Below, piece by piece: positions 1 through 10,539 of a stretch of 44,547 nt of DNA. Position numbers and translations under genes: made by a program. Under the pieces are notes generated by a model that made no database searches, was not told the DNA's origin, and saw only the letters and a list, made by a program, of their open reading frames with translations. How positions within the stretch are numbered: position 1 is the first letter of the stretch; each line of letters opens with the position of its first letter. Location of the stretch: the NCBI GenBank assembly GCA_033064195.1, contig JARBJD010000474.1, forward strand, positions 1 to 44,547. The letters run 5' to 3'. The DNA comes from Blattamonas nauphoetae. Taxonomy: Eukaryota > Preaxostyla > Oxymonadida.

Positions 1-727
1 TTGCTGACGTAATTGTTGGGTGTAGTTTGTCTGTAAGCGGACAAAAGATGTGTTGTCGTTTCCCTCGAGAACGACTTCAATATTGACATCAAAACAGAGT
101 GATCGGTGAATGTGCTTCCTGGCAAGAGAATAGGAAGCTTAAACTCGATTGACTCATGAGGGATTGAAGAGTTGTCGTCGAGATAGTTTTCCGTGTGTTT
201 GGACTGGTGCTCGAAAGACTGGCTGAAATGTGCATCACGATGTAAGAAATAAGTATAAATCTGCTGAGTGCCATTGAATGACGGTAAATTAAAATATTCA
301 ATGCTCTTCAGAAGATAGTACAGGGTGGCCCAGAGTAGTCTAACCCTATGGGTCGATCACTTCTCGTCGAACAAATTCCGTTGACACCAATCGTCTTTCT
401 CCTCACTACAATGCTTCTTAATTTCACTTCTTTCTTTTCACCACTGTTTCGTTGATCAACAATCCTTGTCCGCTCAAGAAAGGAGTGTTCAAAAACGGAG
501 TCAGTCCCGTTTCATGAGATCCATCGAGACTACAGTCGAGGAAGCACTTGTGAAATGAAAAGAAGGGAAATTTTGAAGCATAGGAAAGAAGACGATTGGG
601 AATCAATACGAATCGAAGAAAAGTGATCGACCCATACGGTTAGACTACTTCTGGGCACCCTGTATGATCCTGTTTGCAGATTCAGGATTTCCAGAATGGA
701 AAACCATATTTTCTCTTCATACTGATG
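1..727 (-). pseudogene. Host gene fragment split by a MITE
   Basis: On the minus strand a reading frame runs from about 727 down to 665, stops at the MITE (321-662), and resumes in the same frame from 320 if the MITE and one TA copy are left out. Across the junction it reads LQTGSYYLLKSIEYFNLPSF. Near 110 the natural-looking protein changes frame; the part towards the left edge reads FDVNIEVVLEGNDNTSF and runs out of the window. I do not recognise the protein and see no start or stop. The continuous frame across the MITE suggests a formerly coding region that was hit by the transposon and also carries a frameshift. It could still be a chance open frame, since it is short. Confidence 0.35.
321..662. 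mobile_element. Mariner-type MITE (342 bp) with TA duplication
   Basis: The element begins CAGGGTGGCCCAGAGTAGTC and ends with the near-perfect inverse, finishing CTGGGCACCCTG. The inverted arms match over about 45 bp with a few mismatches. A TA dinucleotide flanks both sides (319-320 and 663-664), the target duplication of Tc1/mariner elements. The interior has no convincing transposase, so it would need a helper in trans. The CAGGGTG terminus is common to mariner-like elements. Confidence 0.85.
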
Positions 728-837
728 CTATCACAAGAGTTGCCGTGGATACGACTCAATTTCTGTCTCAAAAGCCTCGCTCATTGACATTCTTTTGTCT
801 GACCCATAACAAGTGCTTTTTCATCAAATCGATCAGA

Positions 838-1900
838 ATGGGCAACGTAATCAATAAAACAGGCACATCCTCAAGTGAAGTGCGCTCTGATCTGTCTTCC
901 TTTCAGTTACCACTCTCAGTGGATTGTTCGCCGTTCCTGAATTGGAACGAAGAGCTCATTGATTCAGCTCGCGAACAAGCAGTTGTCTTTCGGTCTCTCG
1001 TTTCCACTTTGAAGTCCCAGCCTGTACTTGATGACTTTCTGGTGATCAAAGCAATGAACTTCCTCGAATCTGTACCACTGGAGGATGGAGAAGCAGCAGA
1101 TGCTTTTCTCGGAACCCATCGTTATCTGATGATTCTGATTCCAACTTCGTCCAGTCCATTTTAGTACTCGTTTCTTCAGCCAGTCAGATCATAACAACTG
1201 CAGCAATGAAGACGCTCAAGTCTCTGCTTGTGACCTGCTCAGCTAAAATCAGCTATAGCCTCGTCAAAGCTGATCTGATCCCTCAACTCATCATCGCTCT
1301 CAATCCCTCTCTCTTTCATTCACTGAAGCCGAAGATATCCACATCAGCCTCACGATAACCATAACATGTTCACTCTGGCTCTCAACTCAGGTTCAACTCG
1401 CACAACTCGAAATTGACGATCACGACGAACAACAAGCTGTTCATGAGACGGTCTTGAAGCAAGTTGTCGTCCCTTCGGAATATATTTGGTATTTGTGCGT
1501 GAACCAATTTTCGATCGTCGATGGGAAGCAATCCAACTGGTTTCTGGCCCTTATCGCCATCCTCCTCGAAATATTGCCTTATTATCAACCGACTCTAGAA
1601 TTGGTTATTCGTATGCCAGTCGTTTTCACGATTCCAAGTTGTCTCACATTCTTCGAAGATGATGGCTCAACTAGCAATTTTCTGTATCTCTTGATCGATG
1701 CCCAGTTGGAATGGAACAAGCAAAGCGTAGAGGTACGAAAGAAGGAAGATAATGCTTCAAATGTTGAGAATGGAGGGCATCGAAGATGTGATCGAGGAAA
1801 AGCTGCAAAATGACCAAAATGAATCAAAGGAGGATCAATTGTTGCAGCATCAAAGGAATGGAACAACCAACAGGGCATGAACCTTCCACAGCGTGGATAG
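838..1900 (+). pseudogene. Decayed member of the DCSPFLNW repeat family
   Basis: The copy starts at an ATG giving MGNVINKTG and soon shows DCSPFLNWNEE, REQAVVFRSLVSTLKSQP and KAMNFLESV, a pattern I remember as a large multicopy family of Blattamonas with alpha-helical, armadillo-like character. Later pieces in other frames read SLVKADLIPQLIIALNPS, SEYIWYLCVNQFSIVDGKQS, PYYQPTLELVIRMPV and SCLTFFEDDGS, and the tail ends EWNNQQGMNLPQRG with a stop at 1898-1900. The frame changes near 1118, again around 1300-1450 and near 1780, so it cannot be read as one protein. The function of the family is unknown to me; repeated helical segments suggest a protein-binding scaffold. An open frame continues upstream to 664, but this probably belongs to older sequence rather than the gene. 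Confidence 0.6.
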
Positions 1901-2121
1901 AAACAGACATCGACAAGCGAAGACTCAAACGCAACAACGCCCTGCGTGCTCCACTCTCAACCGTCACCTGCTCCTCTTCCTCGTTTTCATCCAATATTCG
2001 CAAGGGATCCATCACTTACGCGGCTTTAGAAGGCGTTTGTAGTTGAGGGTCAGCTCGATGCGCGATCAACCCTCACTGGCTTCTGAATCCAACACACTGA
2101 CAACCCTCGAATAACTCCAAA

Positions 2122-3047
2122 ATGAAAGCCGTGATTCTCTTCTTCTCAAACACTGGTTCCACAAAATCAATGGCAGTGACGTTTCAGAAGTCTGGATTGA
2201 TGGCAATCTTTGACGTCAGGTGACACCACTCCTCTCGAACTATCATGCAGCTCTGAAGGAAGCGGATATAGTTGGAATTGGTTCATATGTATCTAATTTA
2301 ACAATCGCTGATGGAGTCGCGAAGCTTCTGACAGAAGAAGCCACACCAACATCACTCTTTGCGAACATGAAATACTACTTCTCTTTCCAGTTTCGGAAGT
2401 ATAGATGGTCAAACTTTCAATTATTTGGCGACATTCCTCCACAACAAGAATGGAGCTGCAAAATACCTCGGATCAGTCGGCCAACGCGATCCAGAGAACC
2501 ACCTTCCTCTCCTGCCGCCACGAGGAAGGATTGATGAAGTTCCAGCCTCAGAGCTGAAGAAGTTTACAACTTTGGTAAAACTCTCATCGCTCGTCTCAAC
2601 AGTGGTTATCCGTCATACATGCAAATAGTGACTACAACACGGCACCCAGCTGATACAAAGCCTGGAGCTGGTCTTGGAACAATCAAGATCGATGCGGACA
2701 AATGCATCAAGTGTTACAAATGTGTAACCGTATGCCCGTACAACGCTCTCGCCAAACCAGAAGAAGGAGCTGCTGTGAAGATTCCAGTTTGGGACGCTGA
2801 TTTGTGTTATGGATGCGGCCGGTGCTTCAATTATTGCCCTGTTCGAGCAATCAGATTCCCCAAAGTTCGCTCGGAACAGAAAGAGCAATATTTTTGGGGA
2901 AGATCTGATCCAAAGCTGATCACTCAGCCGATTCCAAGCATTCTCGGCGTATTGAGCGGTGCAGTTCCCAGAACAGCGCTCGCCATCCCACTCGTTCTCG
3001 TTGGATGTCTCGGACTGTATCCTGTGATGCGACGCAAGTTATGTTGA
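2122..3047 (+). pseudogene. Flavodoxin / 2x4Fe-4S ferredoxin / membrane-anchor fusion, frameshifted
   Basis: The start reads MKAVILFFSNTGSTKSMA, the FMN-phosphate-binding loop of a flavodoxin. A second frame continues with LKEADIVGIGSYVSNLTIAD, and a third with GAAKYLGSVGQRDPENHLP. From about 2619 come two bacterial-type 4Fe-4S clusters, CIKCYKCVTVCP and CYGCGRCFNYCP, then a hydrophobic C-terminal segment (ALAIPLVLVGCLGLYPV). This order matches the EFR1-like flavodoxin-ferredoxin fusions of anaerobes, which would pass electrons between an FMN and two iron-sulphur centres; the hydrophobic tail would anchor it in a membrane. The frame changes at least three times (near 2200, 2390-2425 and 2580-2619), so as given the gene is broken. 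Sequencing errors are possible but several shifts in 900 bp make real decay more likely. All eight cluster cysteines are kept. Confidence 0.75.
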
Positions 3048-3258
3048 TATTGGAGCACTTTCTGCTTCTCACCATTTCGTTTTCTTCTCATCGTTTTGGT
3101 TTCTAATCACACCATTCTTTTTGTTGTTATTCCATCGTACTGACCACAATTCAATCTCGTTCAGCAAAACGAACTATGTCGGGAGTTCCATCTACACGGT
3201 CATTTGTTTACTTGTTTCAGATAAAGTTCAGAAACGACGTGACACCAGTTCATTGAAA

Positions 3259-4021
3259 ATGGATCTCTTCACCCGTAAGTTAAATCTTCTCGAAGAAATC
3301 CACACCAAACACTGGATCAAATAGTTGAAGATGCTGGAACCAACCTCTCGACGGATCTTTTTCTGTTTTCGGCCGTTGAACCTGAAGCGAATATACTCTC
3401 ACCCTTAATAAGATTTTAAGGATTTTTTTAATCAAATTCGTCTCACCCAACTTTATTCCTCTGTCAATCTTCAAGGCGTGATTGATGAGTTCTCGGGCAA
3501 TTCAAACTCGTTTGTTCTGTCAGAGGAAATGTCCGATAGCGTGAGTGTCGAACTGAAATCTTCGCCCGTCCATTTCGTCGGATACACACAATATGTTTTG
3601 GTTCAACACGAAGCAGCTTCTCGCCGCCTGTTTGCTGTATTGAGTGATTCACTCAGATTGAAAACCGCAAGTGTGTCGATGCACAAGGCCGACTGATTTG
3701 TGACGATTTCATCTGGTTCGTCGTTCGACCTTGCAAAGTCCTCAATCATTTTGAGAAGAATCAGATTGTTCTGAAATAGTTATTTCCGTCATCATCTCCG
3801 AACTGAAGGGTGCATTCCGCCTTCTCTCGAAATCACCTCTCGCCGTCCGAATGATGTGATCTTTGCCCAGACCACAAGCTTTATGGACTCCACAGGCTTC
3901 AATTGTTCGATTTCTTCATTCGGCGGATCAGAAGACAAGACGAGGGACATCGCCATTCACTTCCTTTCCGATTCGACCTATTTCTGCAGGTCGAGTCTCA
4001 AAAGTGCTTTGTGTGCTTGAA
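3259..4021 (+). pseudogene. Unrecognised host gene, possibly with one intron, decayed
   Basis: An ATG at 3259 gives MDLFTR and is followed by a GTAAGT donor at 3275. An AG acceptor at 3474-3475 would rejoin the frame to VIDEFSGNSNSFVLSEEM, then SSPVHFVGYTQYVLVQHEA and RRLFAVLSDSLRLK. Near 3660 the frame shifts to CVDAQGRLICDDFIWFVVRP and stops at 3777-3779. A further piece before 4021 reads PNDVIFAQTTSFMDSTGFNC and DKTRDIAIHFLSDSTYF. The composition looks protein-like throughout, but I cannot name the family. The 201-bp intron is an inference from the splice signals only. Weak protein-like reading continues in other frames to about 4390. Confidence 0.35.
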
Positions 4022-4852
4022 ACAGACATTGCATCAGTTTTGGAAGCACAAGCCGTCCACTTCAAACCCAGTTTCTGCTCAGAGGTGCATCCAGTCGTCA
4101 ACCAAATCTCGCCCATTTCCCGTCACCCGCCTGATTGCTGCTCGCTCGAATTCGAGAAACAGCCATTTCGGAAGCTGTTGTCTCTTCTGCAGCTGTGTCG
4201 TCACTCGCCATCACAATTTGTCGTTGCTCATCGACAACCGCCTCTCGTGTGGACACATCGCTGTGATGGACGATCTGCTTGACATCAGGCCCTTTCGACC
4301 ATCGATGAAGAAACGGGCATCCCAAACAGTCTTCAACTCTCTCCCGCAAGCTTCATCTCATCCGCTCAATCGCCGCGATCTGACCATGCCATAATTTTGA
4401 CACTTTTATGGTCCTGCATCTGTTTTCTGGGTCTTTATCGTGTTTCCGTTGCTCATGGAACACGTTTCAATCTCAAATCGATGACTGTGATTGTGCCCAA
4501 TGCAATTGTTACACAACTCAACCATTCCCGTTCAGCGGCGTTATTTCTCACACATCAAACCTCAAGACAGGATTGTGTGCCCTCAACCGTGATTGTATAT
4601 CAATCTGAAGGGCATAATCACATTTGTCTCGAGTTGGCCCATTTCATCTTCTTCTTTTTGTCAATGGCCAATCAAACACGACTGGCCATACGAATTAAAA
4701 ATTGTGGATAACATAAATCTATCAGGCACTTCCAGAAGTGATGCTGCGAAATTTGATGAAATGATCCATCAAAAGTGAGACAATAAATTGTTATGGTAAG
4801 GATCAGTATTATTGTTCGTCTCATATTATCGACTTCTTATCATATTCATAAA
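4022..4852. other. No supported gene
   Basis: Several overlapping frames stay open between about 4100 and 4390 and may be the worn tail of the gene to the left. Beyond 4400 the sequence becomes richer in A and T and I see no repeat, RNA gene or convincing coding frame. Confidence 0.4.
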
Positions 4853-5767
4853 ATGTTTACATCATCTATATTCGAACCCGATTTTGAGCTCTACGATGAG
4901 CAAAATCAGTATCTCTTTGATGAACCAGATTTGAAAGAAATGAACCAATCAGGCTTTCTAACAAACTATGATGATCTTCAACTGTCTCTCAGCGACAGCA
5001 GTGATGAACAAGACGATGCACCGTCTTTCGACACGTGGCCAGATTCCCCAAGTCCTCCTCAGGCACACTTCCAAGAATACGTCAACACGCCTGAACAAGG
5101 GTCCGCATCACCATGGGGTTGCTGCAACGTCACTTTCTCACCACCATTGACGCCCTTAACGTTGCTTCCATTGCTTCCGTTGTTGATACCACTGGATACA
5201 TCGAAACAAGCCCCGATGTCAATCGTACCACTGTCTCTTCCACAGACCAAATCACCCGCCCCTGCCCCAAAAAATAACTTCTCGGTCAAATATATGATAT
5301 TTCCAAACGGGCTCTGCTTGACGCTGAACCAATCCACGAGCTGGCTGAAGATATTCAAGGGCGATTCGTCGCTGAACATTCAAGTCGAGACTGCAATGAC
5401 AGCCGAACACGACCCAAAATTGCAGATTCCACTCTCCCTTTGCGGTGTCGAACAGAACAACACCAGGTTGAATGTCGACATTCGGAACGCAAAGGCTCTG
5501 TCGAAAAGTGGCGAGCTGCTCGCATTTTGAGTTTACTCCTCTGAACCCAGAAAGGAGCTGGGCATGCACGACAAAGGACAGTACTTGATGAAGTTTGGGG
5601 GCTGCAGGTTCAATTCGAATAAGAATACTTCTCTGATGAAGGAAATTGCGAGACAGACACGGATGGACTGTTTCACGAACAAAGTTCATCATTTCTGGCT
5701 TGTGATTGTCATCACACCGAACAAACTTGCACACTTACAGACAGTGTGCGATGGGATCTCTTCATAG
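4853..5767 (+). pseudogene. Unknown protein with acidic/proline-rich N-terminus, frameshifted
   Basis: I place the start at the ATG giving MFTSSIFEPDFELYDE because the codons upstream look non-coding. The first 100 residues are acidic and serine-rich (LSLSDSSDEQDDAPSFDTWP), then proline- and leucine-rich. From about residue 145 a folded-looking region begins: NNFSVKYMIFPNGLCL, FKGDSSLNIQVETAMTAEHD, LQIPLSLCG. The frame ends in TGA at 5528-5530. A short stretch in the next frame reads FEFTPLNPERSW, and the first frame then resumes with GQYLMKFGGCRFNSNKN, LMKEIARQTRMDCF and HHFWLVIVI. Two compensating small indels would explain this. An acidic activation-like head before a folded domain is the layout of many transcription factors, but I see no motif that names the family. 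Confidence 0.45.
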
Positions 5768-5970
5768 TAAACTGATCCAACAGCCGCGGTTTTTGTCGGC
5801 TATTCTTCATTCATAACTTGTGGAAAAACTCTGTTTTCTTCCACAAGTTATTGTATTCTGTTCTTTTTCTTTCTCATCCTTCCGGATCACGCGGACACTG
5901 GTCCCAAAGACAGTGTGCCAGAGGCTCGCTTCAGCCAACCGATCCAACAGCCGCGTCTTTTGTCGGCTGT
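5737..5970. repeat. Imperfect direct repeat with terminator-like hairpins
   Basis: A block of about 65 bp starting near 5740 (GACAGTGTGCGATGGGATCT, ending in GATCCAACAGCCGCGG then TTTTGTCGGCT) recurs about 166 bp further on near 5906. Each copy ends in a short GC-rich stem, in the second copy ACAGCCG facing CGGCTGT. The first copy covers the 3' end of the decayed gene at 4853-5767. The duplication spans the end of one gene and the space before the next. Confidence 0.6.
5813..5851. other. Perfect 13-bp stem hairpin
   Basis: ATAACTTGTGGAA (5813-5825) faces its exact inverse TTCCACAAGTTAT (5839-5851) across a 13-base loop. It lies between the two copies of the direct repeat, in the gap between two genes. 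It could be a transcript-end structure or the remnant of a small palindromic insert. Confidence 0.7.
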
Positions 5971-6287
5971 TCGTGTTTCTCTTATTTGAAGTTTCTTTTT
6001 TTTTCCGGAAGATGGTTTGTTTCTGTTTTGGCTTGAACTCTTTTGTGGAAACCTGATGTCTCAAAGAATGGACTCGATCTCAAATCGGAAAAGTTATAAG
6101 AGTTGGTGAAGGATGTTCAACATCTTATTCGCACTCTTTCTTCATTTATCAGCTGGTCCTGTTCCCCCAGATCTAACCTCGCCATATTCACAGTCATCTC
6201 AAGAACATCACAGAAACCTGAATTCTATTGTTTCAAACGAGCTGAGCATCACCAGACAAGCCCCATCCCCATCATCCCTTTCGTTAG

Positions 6288-7202
6288 ATGGTGTTTATGA
6301 AGTTTCAGAAATGCTGCTCTCCCAACACTGAGATGACTTTGATTGGCTCTCCCTCATGTCAATTCATCGCCAGTGACACTTCTGCCAATTCACCACACTT
6401 GTTCAGACTCACAAACACCACACTTTCTATCAGGAACATCAAGTTTGATATGGCCAACGACCTTTCATGCACTTCGAACGTGGAACATCAAACTCAAACT
6501 CACCAACCCTCAATCGCGTCCCTCTCTGGCTCCACACTCTCCACGGACAACTGTTCGTTTGTCTTCGTAGGTGATGGGTCACTTTTCGTTCTTTCATCTC
6601 CAACAACGCCAACAGCGGAAACAGCGAATCATCTCACGATCAAGAACTGCCGATTGGATCTGATTGCGCAGACTATCACCCCACTCTGCACTGTCCAGGA
6701 CAGCATCCATCCACTTTCAAGCCATTCAGTCGCCTTTGTCGGGAATACTCTGTCGTCGCTCCAAGTCCACTCGAACACCGGATTCCTGTTCGCGAATACC
6801 AATGAGCATTCTCCGCAAATCTGCTCAACAATCTCAGACACATTTCTGGCCAATATCAGCAGAACTGACATGGCCAGCCTCCCAAGGGTCTCTCCAATTT
6901 CCATCACCGAGCGAGTCGTGAAGTCGCGCATCGAAGACGCGCTGGACATCTTCGCTGGATCCCTGTTTGCCCCACTTGAGTCCCAGCATGCCTTTTCATG
7001 TTTGAACACGTCGTTCACTCAGTGCATCAATTCAGACACTCACCAACACAACCCATCCAATTACACGTTTGTCGGGCAGACATACGATGCCAAAGTTGCA
7101 TCAAATCGCTTCAAATTTGAAAATCTTACAAGTCCAGTTCATTTCATCGCATGCACTGTCACAGTCATCAACCCAACAGGAAGCTGCATTTTCTCAACCT
7201 GA
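6288..7202 (+). CDS. N-terminal segment of the beta-helix surface protein
   Basis: This 304-codon frame carries the first extracellular part. It shows short alternating beta-strand repeats with cysteine and asparagine turns: LIGSPSCQFIASD, LFRLTNTTLSIRNIKFD, GSTLSTDNCSFVFVGDGSLF and ANHLTIKNCRLDLIAQ. Such strands stack into a right-handed beta helix. The signal peptide is in the frame that starts at 6113, so this frame's first ATG is probably not the true start. The segment ends at 7202 just after GSCIFST, where the frame that continues the protein takes over. Confidence 0.55.
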   Translation: MVFMKFQKCCSPNTEMTLIGSPSCQFIASDTSANSPHLFRLTNTTLSIRNIKFDMANDLSCTSNVEHQTQTHQPSIASLSGSTLSTDNCSFVFVGDGSLFVLSSPTTPTAETANHLTIKNCRLDLIAQTITPLCTVQDSIHPLSSHSVAFVGNTLSSLQVHSNTGFLFANTNEHSPQICSTISDTFLANISRTDMASLPRVSPISITERVVKSRIEDALDIFAGSLFAPLESQHAFSCLNTSFTQCINSDTHQHNPSNYTFVGQTYDAKVASNRFKFENLTSPVHFIACTVTVINPTGSCIFST

Positions 7203-9136
7203 AAGACAATGAAGACGACGTCACCATTCGCAGCTGCTCGTTCACAGCCAACGTGACTTCATCATTCTACGCCAGATTTCTCCAAGTTATCCCTCTCGCT
7301 GGAACCTTCCCAACACTCACCATCGAAGACATCACGTGTCTCTACGGTATTGCTGACACAACAGTCAACACCCACAACGTGATCTACATCGCTTCTTCAC
7401 TCAACCTTGTCGTTTCAGGGTCTCGTTTCTCCTCCCCAAACGAAAGATTGAACGCTCGCTCAATCCTTATCGTTTCCGGCACATATATCTTTCATCTTTC
7501 CGGGTGTGTCTTCTCCGACGCCAATGTGAATGGAAGTGGTGGCGCAGTATCGATGACTCATGGAGGCGATCTCAATGTTGCCGACTGTCTGTTCGAAAAC
7601 AATAAAGTCAGCGGTCACGGAGGATGTGTACACGTTGGCCGACAGTGCGTCTCGTTACATCGAAGCGTTTTCAAGCACAATTCTGCAACGAGAGGAGGAG
7701 CGATCACAGGAGCGTCATTGACAATGCCAGTTTTCGAAGATTGTCATTTTGAAGGGAATACAGCAACGGAAGGTCGACATTACAGCGGCAATGACATCAT
7801 AACACAGTCAGGGAGTACCGTTTTTTCTGGTTCGTTGATGGTCGGGTGCACATCTGCGTCTCCTTCGCCCAAGATGAGTTATTATTATTCTGCGGCGCTG
7901 AATGGTCTCGTCTCGCAGGAAGACATTTTTCTTCCTCATCCAGACACGAAGACAGATTACGAGCACAAGCTGTCAGTTGCAGTGGATGGGTCAGGATCGA
8001 CATGCTCGGAAGCTCTGCCATGCCAAACTGTCGAAGCTGCTCTCCTCAAAACCAGCGCAACTGGAAGGAATCGAGTTCTGATTGGGACAGGAACATTCAG
8101 CGACGGAACACGGACTGTTTCGAGGTCGGTGGAGCTGGTTGGGAATGGATGGGTTCGCGACTCGTCGTTCTTCACGACAGTGGTGTCGGGAGGGATGAAA
8201 GTTGGATCAGGTGGAAATCTGACTCTGCGCTCGATGACACTGCTCCCTTCGACTGCAACCACGATTGTTGTTGGGATGTCGGAAGAGAGTGTGCTCCGCC
8301 TCTCTTTCATCCGAATCGATGAGATCAGCTCGCATTCGTCATCTCTGATCTCGATCTCGAAAGGGACGACGACGCTGTTCCGCTGCTGGTTTGACAAAGT
8401 CAACTTGACGAGCTCCGCCTTCGTGTCAGTCTCTGGCTCTGCATCTTTGAGCGTTCTCGGGACATATTTCATGCTGATCACTCGGACAAACGGGGAAGGA
8501 GCGAGCTGCATCGATTCTGAGTCATCTGGACAACTCAACTTTGACAACACGGACTTCGGGAATTGTTCATCATCTGGAGTGGCAGGAGCTCTCCATCTCA
8601 AAGGATCAACAACATCTGCATCACTCACCTTCAAACTCGTGTATTTCTACAACAACGAAGCCAAAACTGAATCAACCGCAAACGACGAAACTACTCTCAA
8701 AGTTCATGACATGGTTGTGGAAGGCTTCAGCTCGAACAGAATCTCCACATCCACAGTCAACTCCTTCAGCCCCCAAATCAGCTACCTTCGCCTCGGAGTT
8801 CCCACACACCTCTCTCCAGTCAACAGTTATGGTTATGCAGCCAATGGCATCTCTTTTCCGCTCGCTGGAAAGTATTACCAAGGAGTCCCACTGGTGCAAT
8901 TCTCATCGATCAAGGAAATGACAGAACAGACGTACAAATATTGTGAGTTAGTAAATCCACTGATGATTGGATTGACTCTTCCTGTTGAACCACTCTTTGC
9001 AGAAGATGTCCAAGTGAGGTGGAGAGCCGGCAAACTGTCGCATCAGTCTCTGATCAAACAATCATCACAGTTGACAATAACACTAACCTTCAATTCACAG
9101 AGGGGACTTTTGTTTTCAACGCAATCCCGACTGTAA
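7151..9136 (+). CDS. Second segment of the beta-helix surface protein
   Basis: The true coding part begins near 7195 and runs for about 640 residues. It contains the classic polymorphic-outer-membrane-type repeats: SGGAVSMTHGGDLNVADCLF, ENNKVSGHGGCVHVG, SATRGGAITGA and FEDCHFEGNTA, with the GGA[IV] and F.xN.A signatures. A module boundary near residues 275-300 reads VAVDGSGSTCSEALPCQTV, the pattern that opens each large module (GxG..C....PC.T). Asparagine-linked glycosylation sites are frequent, as expected for a surface protein. The protein moves to another frame near 9030, although this frame stays open to 9136. Confidence 0.6.
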   Translation: MHCHSHQPNRKLHFLNLKDNEDDVTIRSCSFTANVTSSFYARFLQVIPLAGTFPTLTIEDITCLYGIADTTVNTHNVIYIASSLNLVVSGSRFSSPNERLNARSILIVSGTYIFHLSGCVFSDANVNGSGGAVSMTHGGDLNVADCLFENNKVSGHGGCVHVGRQCVSLHRSVFKHNSATRGGAITGASLTMPVFEDCHFEGNTATEGRHYSGNDIITQSGSTVFSGSLMVGCTSASPSPKMSYYYSAALNGLVSQEDIFLPHPDTKTDYEHKLSVAVDGSGSTCSEALPCQTVEAALLKTSATGRNRVLIGTGTFSDGTRTVSRSVELVGNGWVRDSSFFTTVVSGGMKVGSGGNLTLRSMTLLPSTATTIVVGMSEESVLRLSFIRIDEISSHSSSLISISKGTTTLFRCWFDKVNLTSSAFVSVSGSASLSVLGTYFMLITRTNGEGASCIDSESSGQLNFDNTDFGNCSSSGVAGALHLKGSTTSASLTFKLVYFYNNEAKTESTANDETTLKVHDMVVEGFSSNRISTSTVNSFSPQISYLRLGVPTHLSPVNSYGYAANGISFPLAGKYYQGVPLVQFSSIKEMTEQTYKYCELVNPLMIGLTLPVEPLFAEDVQVRWRAGKLSHQSLIKQSSQLTITLTFNSQRGLLFSTQSRL

Positions 9137-10530
9137 CTCCATTCGTAATACAGCAATCTTCAGGTCAGTTCCTCTTGCAGAATGAAATAATCCAAATGAA
9201 CTGCACTGTGACGACATTGACTCTTCCGCTTTTTTTAATTTCTGCCGGATCGGTTCGATTGGACCAAGTCACTCTTCCCATTCTGTCATTCGATGGCTGT
9301 GCGATGTTCGAAGGGACCGGAGGAACAATCCGGCTCGACAAAACGAAATTCCCGCAGATCACGTCGACAGCAAACGGAAGTGTGGTCCATGCCACGTCAA
9401 CCATCGTTATTTCAGACTCCAGTTTGTTTGACAGATGCACTTCGATGAACGGAGGAGCAATCTGGTTTGAAGCGACGGGGACGAAGTATCTTCAAGTGAC
9501 TCACCCAAAAACGTCGACATTTCCAACCACTTTTGAGGGTTGTGAGGCGGCGGAGAGAGGAGGAGCGATTTGTGTGGAAGGCTCTTCGTCGATCTCCAAT
9601 CCCATCCGCTTCTTCAGTGATGCAGTGAACCACGCTCGATTCTCAGGAAACCAGGCGACAGTGTCTGGAAACGATGTTTTTGTGGGAAAGAATGTTTTTG
9701 GGTCGAAGAAGATTTCAGAAATTGGGTCATTCGGAGGAGGATCGCTGAGTGACTGGTTCCACGTTGTGATTGAAGATCTGGGGAAGACAGAGGAAGAGAA
9801 AGTGGATATTGGTCTTCTGATTCCGCTGCCGACAGTGTCAGTGAATGGATCAGTGAATGAACTGACGACAGGAATGAGTGGGAAAGACAGCGAGGAGTGC
9901 AAATGGACATCGACGTTCTGTGCGACACTTGGATATGCGATGAACAGCCTTCGATCGAAGCAGGATGGAAAGGACATCGAGATGAAGACGCAGTTTGTGT
10001 GGAACATGACATACACTGAACTGCCGATGAAAGTGAGTGACCAGAACGTGAAGTTGACTGGAACGACAGCGTCAGATCAAAAGAAATGCAACGTGACACG
10101 AACGATCGTTGAGATGGACTCGAAGTCAACTGCTGGCTCTGCTCTGTTCACGATTGAAAAGGGTGCAGTATTCTCTGTTTCGAACATGGACTTGAAGATT
10201 CGAGAAGGACATGGACTGTTCGTGGTGGAGTCGACAGGGGATTCGCTGAGAATCGAGAATTGTGGGATGATTGCGTATTCTAGCTCGACATTATCGGAAA
10301 GTGTGATTTGTGTGAATGGAGGATCACTGGAGCTGGTTTCGAGTTTGTTGAACACAACCGAATTGACAAGCTGTTCTGTCTCTGAGGCTCTGATCTCTGT
10401 GAACTCACCGACAGCGAACGTTGTTCTCGACGCAGTTTCGATTTGTGGATTTTCGTTCGCATCATCATCGCTTGTTCATCTCGCAACAGAAACATCGATG
10501 ACAGTGAAAGATGTGACATTTGAAAGATGA
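9019..10530 (+). CDS. Third segment of the beta-helix surface protein
   Basis: This 503-codon frame has no natural ATG start and is the continuation of the same protein. It shows further helix repeats, for example SMNGGAIWFEATGTKYLQV and EAAERGGAICVEGSSSISN, followed by ARFSGNQATVSGNDVFVG. A new module opens at GMSGKDSEECKWTSTFCATL. It ends in a TGA at 10528-10530, directly followed in the same frame by the last segment. In related modules the phrase after this point is a conserved W.FVEG.NL motif, which is found here just beyond the stop (LVEGTNLQTQISPANW), so the stop breaks a module. Confidence 0.6.
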   Translation: MESRQTVASVSDQTIITVDNNTNLQFTEGTFVFNAIPTVTPFVIQQSSGQFLLQNEIIQMNCTVTTLTLPLFLISAGSVRLDQVTLPILSFDGCAMFEGTGGTIRLDKTKFPQITSTANGSVVHATSTIVISDSSLFDRCTSMNGGAIWFEATGTKYLQVTHPKTSTFPTTFEGCEAAERGGAICVEGSSSISNPIRFFSDAVNHARFSGNQATVSGNDVFVGKNVFGSKKISEIGSFGGGSLSDWFHVVIEDLGKTEEEKVDIGLLIPLPTVSVNGSVNELTTGMSGKDSEECKWTSTFCATLGYAMNSLRSKQDGKDIEMKTQFVWNMTYTELPMKVSDQNVKLTGTTASDQKKCNVTRTIVEMDSKSTAGSALFTIEKGAVFSVSNMDLKIREGHGLFVVESTGDSLRIENCGMIAYSSSTLSESVICVNGGSLELVSSLLNTTELTSCSVSEALISVNSPTANVVLDAVSICGFSFASSSLVHLATETSMTVKDVTFER

Positions 10531-10539
10531 ATCCATTCT

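Noticed and set aside
4853-5767. A p53- or NDT80-like transcription factor assignment
   Set aside because: The acidic head and folded tail are suggestive, but none of the zinc-binding or DNA-contact motifs of those families can be pointed to.
10528-10530. In-frame TGA between two long segments of the surface protein (and another at 5528) as evidence for a recoded TGA
   Set aside because: Other genes in the window end cleanly in TGA, and most breaks here are frame changes rather than TGA codons, so decay or assembly error is the simpler reading.
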